A program made the position numbers and the translations under genes. The notes under the pieces were generated by a model. The model saw only the letters and a list, made by a program, of their open reading frames with translations. It did no database searches and was not told where the DNA came from. 64,000 nucleotides of DNA from CAWJAP01 sp963834365 (lineage in GTDB: Bacteria; Acidobacteriota; Vicinamibacteria; Vicinamibacterales; Vicinamibacteraceae): contig CAWIBS010000030.1 in assembly GCA_963834365.1 (NCBI GenBank), positions 558,001 through 622,000 on the forward strand. The letters are read 5' to 3'. This document shows, piece by piece, positions 29,162 through 35,901 of this stretch (the stretch's first letter is position 1; each line of letters begins with the position of its first letter).

Positions 29162-29182
29162 CCTGCGATCGTCAACGGTAAC

Positions 29183-29267
29183 GGCGCGGCTGAAGCCGCG
29201 CCCTCCTGCGGCGGCAGTGGGCGCCGACCGGGTGCCGACCGCAGGAGGGCGGGGCTTCAGCCCCGCC
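29183..29267. repeat. Two REP-like palindromes of a GC-rich variant
   Basis: GGCGCGGCTGAAGCCGCGCC (29183-29202) and GGCGGGGCTTCAGCCCCGCC (29248-29267), between the convergent ends of the giant gene and the reverse-strand gene; a possible bidirectional terminator. Confidence 0.85.
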
Positions 29268-29293
29268 GGACGCACCGGTGACCCGACTCGCCT

Positions 29294-30365
29294 TCACGCC
29301 AGCGGACAGACGCCCCCGAGCGTCCGCAGCAGCACGCGAGGCTCCGGCTCGGCGCCCGCGTGCAGCAGCGCATACCACTCGCGGCCCCACCCCGAGAACT
29401 GCACGATCCACAACGGGCTGCCGTTCCAGTCCGTGTAGGCGAGCGGGAACATCACGTCGGCGGCCGCGTAGTCGCAGCTCGTCAGGACGGCCGTGATGGC
29501 GCCGAGCTTGACGGCCGAATCCCCGTTGCCGGCGTGAAACCACCCGGAGACGAACGTCACCACGCCGCAGTCTGTTTGCCGTGCAGCGTCCCCGGCGGTC
29601 TTGTCCAGGGCGTCCTGCTTCACCGGCGTTTCCCTCGGCGTCTTCGGCGGCTCGTCCGATGAGTAGCGCTTGACGGCCTCGAAGTAATAGAGGAACTGTC
29701 CGCCGGTGCCTGCCGATGTGCGATACAGCGCTTCCACGGTAACGGGCACCTGTCGCACGGCCCGCCTCGCGCTGCGGATGCTGCCAGCCCTCCACCGCAA
29801 GGCCTTTGACGAGGCGGTCTTCTTCGGCGGCGAGCCGTTCGGGCAACGCCTCGCCAACCGCCTTCCAAATCGGCGAGGTGCTGCCCATCACCGCAATCGG
29901 CTGGAACTTCATCGCGGTGGAGGCGGCGATGCCGTCCTTCGGATACGGCTGGAGAATCGGCGGCGGCGCGGGCGCCGGCGACTTGTAGCTCGAGCGCATC
30001 CCGGTGCCCTGTTCGCAATGCGCGAGGAACCAGGTCGGCGACGCGGGACGCAGCTCGTGTTGCGCGCCGTCGCGGGTCCAGGCATGCCAGGCGGCGATCG
30101 GGCCGGTCTTGCCCCACCACCGCTTCGGCACCGCATCGAGCGTGATCGGCGTCTCGGCGGCCTTGCGCGGCACCGGCCAGGTGTTCGTCCAGTCCTTGCC
30201 GGTCCACGTGGCGAACGGCACCAGGACCGAGTCGCGACGCAGAATCGCCAGCGTGAATGGGGGCCGCGGGCCTCCCTCATCCTCGGCAGCGGCGCCGAGT
30301 GTCGCGGCCACGGACCATGTCAGGGCCACGAGCCACGGAACAGATCTGAAAAAGATCGGAGCCAC
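29294..30365 (-). CDS. Secreted protein of unknown function (one frameshift)
   Basis: The first frame runs from GTG 30365: a signal-like VPWLVALTWSVAATLGAAA, FTLAILRRDSVLVPFATWTG, a Trp-rich KRWWGKTGPIAAWHAW and KFQPIAVMGSTSPIWKAVGE. Near 29760 the frame changes to VPVTVEALYRTSAGTGGQFL, YYFEAVKRYSS and MFPLAYTDWNGSPLWIVQFS, ending at 29294. The total is about 355 aa. I do not recognise the family. The first 25 residues are encoded within the AGATCTG/CCGTGGC repeat array, so the true start is uncertain. Its 3' end was copied in the tandem duplication. Confidence 0.6.
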
Positions 30366-30576
30366 CTACAAGAGCCACGGACAAGGGCCACGGATTAGAT
30401 CTGACAAGATCGGATAGATTGCGAGATACCGGCCTGTCAGATCTTGTTGATCCGGCCTGTGGCTCAGATTCTGTCAGATCTGGTCCGCGCTCGTTTTGTC
30501 CGATCTCGTCCGTGGCTTAGATTTTTTCAGATCTGGTCCGTGGCTTTGATTTTTCAGATCTGGTCCGTGGCTTACA
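30307..30576. repeat. AGATCTG/CCGTGGCT repeat array in both orientations
   Basis: The left part contains AGCCACGGAACAGATCTG-type units and the right part CAGATCTGGTCCGTGGCT-type units, so the array as a whole is an imperfect large inverted repeat with its centre near 30425. It fills the divergent gap between the reverse-strand gene and leuD. A second array of the same unit is at 41265-41407. Confidence 0.85.
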
Positions 30577-31191
30577 ATGCGGCCCATGTCGATTCGACTG
30601 GTGACGCGTGTCGAGGGCCGGGCCATCCCCGTGCCCGGATACGACATCGATACCGACCGCATCATGCCGGCGCGATTCCTCAAGGCGATCAGCTTCGAGG
30701 GCCTCGAGGCGCACGTCTTCGAGGACGATCGGGCGAACGCCCGGGCGCAGGGCACGGTCCATCCGTTCGACGACCCCGCTCACCAGGGCGCCACAGTGCT
30801 GATCGTCAACCGGAACTTCGGATGCGGGTCGTCGCGCGAGCACGCGCCGCAGGCGCTGCGCCGGTGGGGCATCCTGGCGGTGGTCGGGGAATCGTTCTCC
30901 GAGATCTTCTTCGGGAACGCGCTCGCGATCGGCGTCCCTTGTGTGCGCGTCGCGCCCGAAGCCGCCGACTGGCTGATCGCACAGGTTCAGCAGCGGCCCG
31001 GCGCGCCGGTCGTGGTCGACGTGGCCGGGCTCAGCGTCACGTGCGGCGATCGCGCCTGCCCGGCCTCGCTTCCCAGGCCCGCACAGGAAGCCCTGATGAC
31101 CGGCGCCTGGGACGCCACCGGTCTGCTGCTCGACGGCGTGGGCGACGTGGAAGCCGTGGCCGCACGGTTGCCGTATGTGACAGGGTTCTAG
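30577..31191 (+). CDS. leuD: 3-isopropylmalate dehydratase small subunit
   Basis: A 204-aa protein partnering LeuC. It has PVPGYDIDTDRIMPARFLK at the N-terminus, VNRNFGCGSSREHAPQALRR, the substrate-specifying loop, and FSEIFFGNALAIGVPCVRV. ATG 30577 gives MRPMSIRL; ATG 30586 (MSIRL) is equally possible. No clear Shine-Dalgarno is seen because the upstream DNA is a repeat array. It probably belonged next to leuC before the intervening DNA expanded. Confidence 0.95.
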   Translation: MRPMSIRLVTRVEGRAIPVPGYDIDTDRIMPARFLKAISFEGLEAHVFEDDRANARAQGTVHPFDDPAHQGATVLIVNRNFGCGSSREHAPQALRRWGILAVVGESFSEIFFGNALAIGVPCVRVAPEAADWLIAQVQQRPGAPVVVDVAGLSVTCGDRACPASLPRPAQEALMTGAWDATGLLLDGVGDVEAVAARLPYVTGF

Positions 31192-31195
31192 GCGA

Positions 31196-31310
31196 CTAGG
31201 GGACTGGGCGACTGGGCGACTGGGCGACTGGGGACTGGGACTGGGGACTGGGGACTGGGCGACTGGGGACTTTGGCGACTGGGCGGGGTCCGGCTGAAGC
31301 CGGACACTAC
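31196..31310. repeat. GACTGGG tandem repeat and REP-like palindrome
   Basis: 31196-31285 is a run of GGCGACTGGGCGACTGGG-type units of 7-8 bp, followed at 31287-31310 by a standard REP copy. It lies between convergent leuD and the LysR gene. Confidence 0.85.
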
Positions 31311-31347
31311 GGCCTGAAGACTGAGAAGCTGAAGACCGAAGACCGAC

Positions 31348-32250
31348 TCACGACTCGACCGTCTCCAACACCTGTTCGAACTTGCGCGCGACGTCGAGGA
31401 ACGACTGCGCCGCGTGTGACAGCTCGCCGGTCTGGCGGTAGATGAGCCGCAGATGCCGCGGGAGCCGTACCTGCGCCACGCGGACGGCGACCAGCGTGCC
31501 GCGCGCGATTTCGGTCAGCGCGCAGCGGCGCGGCAGCAGCGCCACGCCGAGGTTCATCTCCACCGCGCGCTTGATGCCGTCCAGGCTCGGCAGCGAAATC
31601 GTGATGTTCAGCGGCTCGTGCTTCTGCTCGAACAGCCGCAGCACCCGCTCCCGCGCCGGCGACGCCTCGTTGTGCGCAATGACGCTCTGCTGCCCGAGCT
31701 CGGTCATCGTGACCTGGCGGCGGGTCGCGAGCGGGTGCGTCGGAGCCGTCAGCATCACGAGCTCGTCCTCGCCAAGCTTGATCGATCCCAGGCCACGCTC
31801 GGCCGGCGGGAACGAGAGCACACCGAAATCGAGGCTCCGCTGCTGCACCTCGACGCCGATCTGCCGCGAGGGCACCCGCCGGATGTCGAGCTGGATGCGC
31901 GGCTGATCCTCGCGAAACCGGTCGAGCAGCGGCAGCAGCACATGCACCGCCGCCTCGTTGGCGCCGACCAGCACCCGGCCACGCTGCAGATCCCGGAGAT
32001 CCCGGACGGCGCTCTCGGCCTCTTCCGCGAGGCGCATCAGGCGCTGGGCGTAGTCGAGCAGCACGCGCCCCGCCTCGGTGAGCTTGCCGTCCTTTGCGGA
32101 TCGGTCGAACAGCCGTTCCCCGAGGTCGTCCTCGAGGCGCCGGATCGCCTGGCTGACAGCCGGCTGCGTGCGGTGGAGCCGGGCCGCGGCCCGCGAAAAG
32201 CTCCGTTCGGACGCCACGGTCAGGAAAACCTGGAGTTCTGCGAGATCCAT
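31348..32250 (-). CDS. LysR family transcriptional regulator
   Basis: A 300-aa protein of normal LysR length. The N-terminal helix-turn-helix is MDLAELQVFLTVASERSFSR, AAARLHRTQPAVSQAIRRLE; the effector domain follows from about residue 90 (VLVGANEAAVHVLLPLLDRF). It is divergent from leuA with a 174-bp gap, the usual arrangement for a LysR protein that controls its neighbour. The effector may therefore be a leucine-pathway intermediate, by analogy with other leu regulators; this is inference. Confidence 0.9.
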   Translation of the reverse strand: MDLAELQVFLTVASERSFSRAAARLHRTQPAVSQAIRRLEDDLGERLFDRSAKDGKLTEAGRVLLDYAQRLMRLAEEAESAVRDLRDLQRGRVLVGANEAAVHVLLPLLDRFREDQPRIQLDIRRVPSRQIGVEVQQRSLDFGVLSFPPAERGLGSIKLGEDELVMLTAPTHPLATRRQVTMTELGQQSVIAHNEASPARERVLRLFEQKHEPLNITISLPSLDGIKRAVEMNLGVALLPRRCALTEIARGTLVAVRVAQVRLPRHLRLIYRQTGELSHAAQSFLDVARKFEQVLETVES

Positions 32251-32339
32251 AGGGCGGTGGGTCGCGGCGCCCTGCTCGGACGCTCCGCTGACGGGCTGTC
32301 GGTCGACGCCGTCAGCATTGCACGTCCTTATCCTTCTGT

Positions 32340-32385
32340 AAAGATTATAAACTTGACTATACCTTTCCCGGGGCGGTCTACTGAA
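32340..32385. promoter_or_regulatory. Divergent lysR/leuA promoter region
   Basis: A short AT-rich island in GC-rich DNA. On the plus strand TTGACT (32353-32358) and TCTACT (32377-32382) are 18 bp apart, a plausible leuA promoter. On the minus strand TATAAT (complement of 32344-32349) could be the lysR -10. TATA-N8-TATA at 32346-32361 overlaps both and is a candidate operator. Confidence 0.4.
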
Positions 32386-32424
32386 CGTTCACCGTTCCGG
32401 CCCAACGGCCGGGGAGGACACCTC

Positions 32425-33681
32425 ATGGGGGATTCCGCCGTCGTCGTCTTCGACACCACCCTTCGCGATGGTGAGCAGGCGCCAGGCTTCTCGCTGCGCA
32501 TCGAGGAGAAGCTGCGGCTGGCCCGCCAGCTCGACGAGCTCGGCGTGGACATCATCGAGGCGGGCTTCCCGATCGCGTCCGAAGCCGATGCCGAGTCGGT
32601 GCGCCAGGTGGCGATGGCGACGACCCGGCCGATCATCGCTGCCCTCGCCCGCTGCGCGCCCGGGGATATCGACGCCGCCGGCAGGGCCATCCAGCCGGCC
32701 GTGCGCAGCCGCATTCACACCTTCATCGCCACCTCCGACCTGCATCTCGAGCGCAAGCTGCGCATGACGCGCGCGCAGTGCCTCGACGTGGCGGTGGCCG
32801 CGGTCACGCAGGCGCGCGGGTTCACCGACGATGTGCAGTTCTCGGCGGAGGATGCGACGCGCAGCGACTTCCCGTTCCTGTGCCGGGTGGTCGAAGCGGT
32901 GATCCATGCCGGCGCGACGACGATCAACCTGCCGGACACGGTGGGCTACTGCACGCCGGACGAGATCGAGGATTTCTTCCACCGCATCATGGCCGAAGTG
33001 CGCAACGCCGCGCGGGCCGTGTTCAGCACGCACTGTCACGACGACCTCGGCCTCGCCGTGGCGAACAGCCTGGCGGCGATCCGTGCCGGCGCGCGCCAGG
33101 TCGAGTGCACCATCAACGGCATCGGCGAACGCGCCGGCAACGCGTCGCTCGAGGAAGTGGTGATGGTCTCGAGGGTCCGGCCGGACCGGGCGAGCTTCAC
33201 GACCAACATCCGGACGCAGCAGATCTATCCGACGAGCCAGCTGCTGTCGCAGCTCACCGGCGAGTACGTCCAGGCCAACAAGGCCATCGTCGGCCGCAAC
33301 GCCTTTGCCCACGAGGCGGGCATCCATCAGGACGGGATGCTGAAGGACCGCCGCACCTACGAGATCATGGACGCCGAGGTGGTCGGCGTGCCGCGGTCGA
33401 CGCTGGTGCTCGGCAAGCACTCGGGCCGTCACGCCGTGGCGAAGCGCTGCGAGGAGCTCGGGTTCGCGCTCGCGAAGCTGGAGCTGGATCGCGTCTACCG
33501 GCAGATGACCACGCTTGCGGACCGTCAGAAGACCGTGTCCGACAACGAGCTCGCCGCCATCGTCGTCGCGGTCACCGAGACCGAGCGCCGGGCGGACGTG
33601 GCGCCATCCGACGAGCCGAAGCCCGCGCAGGAGCCGACACCCGCCTCGAGCGTCGAAGTCGGCTACGGCCACGGAGTCTGA
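32425..33681 (+). CDS. leuA: 2-isopropylmalate synthase lacking the regulatory domain
   Basis: A 418-aa protein with GGGGAGG before ATG 32425. It condenses acetyl-CoA with 2-oxoisovalerate, the first committed step to leucine. Visible motifs are FDTTLRDGEQAPGFSL, GATTINLPDTVGYCTPDEI, STHCHDDLGLAVANSLAAI (the HxH metal site) and HEAGIHQDGMLKDRRTYEI. Standard LeuA is about 510-520 aa with a C-terminal allosteric domain; this protein stops after the linker subdomains with a Pro/Glu-rich tail, so leucine feedback may be absent. A homocitrate- or citramalate-synthase role is less likely given leuB, leuC and leuD nearby. Confidence 0.93.
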   Translation: MGDSAVVVFDTTLRDGEQAPGFSLRIEEKLRLARQLDELGVDIIEAGFPIASEADAESVRQVAMATTRPIIAALARCAPGDIDAAGRAIQPAVRSRIHTFIATSDLHLERKLRMTRAQCLDVAVAAVTQARGFTDDVQFSAEDATRSDFPFLCRVVEAVIHAGATTINLPDTVGYCTPDEIEDFFHRIMAEVRNAARAVFSTHCHDDLGLAVANSLAAIRAGARQVECTINGIGERAGNASLEEVVMVSRVRPDRASFTTNIRTQQIYPTSQLLSQLTGEYVQANKAIVGRNAFAHEAGIHQDGMLKDRRTYEIMDAEVVGVPRSTLVLGKHSGRHAVAKRCEELGFALAKLELDRVYRQMTTLADRQKTVSDNELAAIVVAVTETERRADVAPSDEPKPAQEPTPASSVEVGYGHGV

Positions 33682-33688
33682 ACATATC

Positions 33689-33763
33689 GGCTACGGGCTG
33701 CAGACTACGGACTACAGGAAGATCCTTCCGATGCCTGTAGCCCGCAGCCTGTAGCCAGTAGCC
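33689..33763. repeat. Imperfect inverted repeat between leuA and leuB
   Basis: GGCTACGGGCTGCAGACTAC on the left and CCTGTAGCCCGCAGCCTGTA on the right form a 30-bp imperfect stem with a short loop. Related sequence occurs after the first giant gene (22752-22800). It may moderate readthrough into leuB. Confidence 0.75.
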
Positions 33764-33791
33764 CTACTCCCACGGTCCGTCAGTCCCACCC

Positions 33792-34868
33792 GTGGCTCAA
33801 TCCTGCTCGATCACGCTCCTCCCCGGCGATGGCGTCGGACCTGAGGTTGTGGCCGGCGCCGTCGAGGTGCTCCGTGCGGTGGAGCGCGCCTTCGGCGTGA
33901 CCTACGATCTGCGCGAGCGGAAGATCGGGGGCGCGGCGCTGCGTGCGGGCCTCGCCGTCTTCCCCGACGACACGCGTGACGCCTGTTCGAGCGCGGGCGC
34001 CGTGCTGCTCGGCGCCGTCGGCGACCCCGCCTTCGATCATCTGCCGCGAGCCGAGCGCATCGAGACCGGCCTGCTGGCGCTGCGCCGCGCGATGAACGTC
34101 TACGCCAACCTGCGGCCGGCGCGGGCGTGGGCGGCGCTCGACGCGGTCGTGCCGTTCAAGGCGGAGCGGATTGCGGGCGCGGATCTGCTGATCGTGCGCG
34201 AGCTGCTCGGCGGGCTCTATTTCGGCGAGCCGCGCCGCCTGGCCGCGGATGGCAGCGAAGGCGTGAACACCATGCGGTACACGCCGCCCGAGGTCGAGCG
34301 CGTGGCCCGCGTCGCCTTCGATCTGGCGCGGCGGCGCCGCCGGCAGGTCACGTCGGTGGACAAGGCCAACGTCCTCGAAACCTCGCAGCTCTGGCGCGCG
34401 ACGGTGACGCGCGTGGCCCGCGAGTATCCGGACGTGACGCTGCAGCACCAGTATGTCGATGCGTGCGCGATGAACCTCGCCCTCGACCCGCGCGCCTTCG
34501 ACGTCATCCTCACCGAAAACCTGTTCGGCGACATCCTGTCCGACGAGGCGGGCGCGCTCGCGGGATCGCTCGGCATGCTGCCGTCCGCGAGCCTCGGTCC
34601 CGGTCCCGGGCTCTACGAGCCGGTGCACGGCTCGGCGCCTACGCTCGCGGGACGCGACCTGGCGAACCCGATCGGCACGATCGGGTCGCTGGCGATGCTG
34701 CTGCGCCACTCGGCCAACGTGCCGGACCAGGCCGATGCGGTCGATCGTGCCATCGCCGAAGCCCTCGACGCGGGCTGCCGGACGGCCGACATCGCGGAAC
34801 CCGGCCGCCCCACGCTCTCGTGCTCCGCCATGGCCCGCGAGATTGCGACGCGCGTGCGGCTACACTGA
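33792..34868 (+). CDS. leuB: 3-isopropylmalate dehydrogenase
   Basis: A 358-aa protein from GTG 33792, of normal length. It oxidatively decarboxylates 3-isopropylmalate with NAD. ITLLPGDGVGPEVVAGAVEV, LLGAVGDP, LRRAMNVYANLRPAR, LLIVRELLGGLYFGEPR and SVDKANVLETSQLWR are all standard, as are the metal-binding DVILTENLFGDILSDEAGAL and the NAD-binding LYEPVHGSAPTLAGR. It follows leuA by 110 bp that hold a hairpin. Confidence 0.96.
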   Translation: MAQSCSITLLPGDGVGPEVVAGAVEVLRAVERAFGVTYDLRERKIGGAALRAGLAVFPDDTRDACSSAGAVLLGAVGDPAFDHLPRAERIETGLLALRRAMNVYANLRPARAWAALDAVVPFKAERIAGADLLIVRELLGGLYFGEPRRLAADGSEGVNTMRYTPPEVERVARVAFDLARRRRRQVTSVDKANVLETSQLWRATVTRVAREYPDVTLQHQYVDACAMNLALDPRAFDVILTENLFGDILSDEAGALAGSLGMLPSASLGPGPGLYEPVHGSAPTLAGRDLANPIGTIGSLAMLLRHSANVPDQADAVDRAIAEALDAGCRTADIAEPGRPTLSCSAMAREIATRVRLH

Positions 34869-34919
34869 CCCGGAATTCACGTGCGTTGACAGTCGTAGTC
34901 TCCGCCTTCAGGGACCCCG

Positions 34920-34943
34920 GGTCCGGCTGAAGCCGGACACTAC
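34920..34943. repeat. REP-like palindrome
   Basis: Standard copy with core GTCCGGCTGAAGCCGGAC, just after leuB. Confidence 0.85.
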
Positions 34944-34962
34944 GTCCATAGGACCGGTGAAC

Positions 34963-35847
34963 ATGGGTCGAGAGGGCACCCTGCCGACCCGTTGTCAACA
35001 TACGTGGCGCCGGGCTTCAGCCCGGCCAACGCGGGCCCGGGCAGGCCTGAAGGCCTGCGCCACCCTGGCATCGTGCGTCACCGGCCTCGCGATCTGTCTT
35101 CCGGCGCCGGCGGTGGCGCAGCAACCCTTCGTCGTCGATGACGCGGAGGTGACACCGTTGCGGCAGTGGCACATCCAGATCAGCGGCCATGTGGACTGGC
35201 TGCGGCCCGCGGCCCGTCCGGTGCTCTGGCAAGGCACGCTCGAGTCGGACGTCAACTACGGTCTCCTGAATCGGGTCGAGGTCGGTGCGCAGCTGCCCTT
35301 CATCGGTCTGGTCTCGGATCGAACCGTCGCGCCACGCGTGATCAACGGGATCGGGGACGTGTCGTTCGGCGCGAAGCTGCGGCTGACGCGCGACCCGGAG
35401 GCACGCCACGCCTTTGCCGGCAGCGTGTCGATCGAGCTGCCGACCGGGAACCGCTCGCGGAACCTCGGATCCGGGCTGGTGGACTACGGGGCGAACGTCA
35501 TCTCGCAGCATCGCCTCGCGACGTCGCTGACGCTGCGATTCAACGGCGGAGTGGTGCTGGCCGGCAATACGCAGACCGGCGCGATCGGCATCCGCCACCG
35601 CGGGACCATCCTGACCGGCGGCGGCTCGCTCGTCGCCGCCGTGTCGCAACGGCTGCAGGTCGGCGCCGAGCTGACGACGGCGTGGTCGCAGAAGGCAACC
35701 ATCGGCGGCTCGTTCACCGCCTGGCAGGCGGGCGGCAATCTCGTGCTTCGACCCGGGCTGACGCTCGATGCCGGCGTGCTCGGCGGGTGGGGGGACGCGA
35801 GCTCCCGCTGGGGTCTTCAGGTCGGCACCTCGATCGATCTGCCGTGA
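34963..35847 (+). CDS. Outer-membrane beta-barrel protein with repeat-derived N-terminus
   Basis: About 294 aa from ATG 34963. Residues about 37-52 form the end of a signal peptide (VTGLAICLPAPAVAQ). The mature part has alternating strands with VNYGLLNRVEVGAQLPFIGL, GIGDVSFGAKLRLTRD, SVSIELPTGN and a final GLQVGTSIDLP, resembling porin-like proteins of the phenol-degradation meta-pathway type (PF13557). The first 35 residues (including RRASARPTRARAGLKACATL) are translation of a composite repeat at 34991-35064. That element probably inserted across the original start, or the true start is a non-standard codon near 35070. Confidence 0.65.
   Translation: MGREGTLPTRCQHTWRRASARPTRARAGLKACATLASCVTGLAICLPAPAVAQQPFVVDDAEVTPLRQWHIQISGHVDWLRPAARPVLWQGTLESDVNYGLLNRVEVGAQLPFIGLVSDRTVAPRVINGIGDVSFGAKLRLTRDPEARHAFAGSVSIELPTGNRSRNLGSGLVDYGANVISQHRLATSLTLRFNGGVVLAGNTQTGAIGIRHRGTILTGGGSLVAAVSQRLQVGAELTTAWSQKATIGGSFTAWQAGGNLVLRPGLTLDAGVLGGWGDASSRWGLQVGTSIDLP
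34991..35064. repeat. Partial composite palindromic element inside a gene start
   Basis: GTTGTCAACATACGTGGCG is followed by the two inner palindromes GCCGGGCTTCAGCCCGGC and GGCAGGCCTGAAGGCCTGC. It lies within the open frame of the outer-membrane protein. Confidence 0.85.
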
Positions 35848-35901
35848 CCGCCCGACCGGCGCTGGCGAAGCGCCGCGAGTAGAATCGTCCCCGTCTTCTC
35901 A

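Larger units (their letters stand above)
23147..29430. repeat. Tandem duplication unit B (leuC remnant, giant gene copy, neighbour)
   Basis: Homologous to 16430-23025 in the same orientation. It differs by many substitutions, an internal deletion of leuC, numerous indels in the giant gene, and retention of the full reverse-strand neighbour, whose 3' end lies at its right edge. The divergence indicates an old event. Confidence 0.85.

Noticed and set aside
16430..29430. Transposon-borne origin of the duplicated leuC block
   Set aside because: No transposase, terminal inverted repeats or target duplications are visible at the unit ends; ordinary tandem duplication explains the order.
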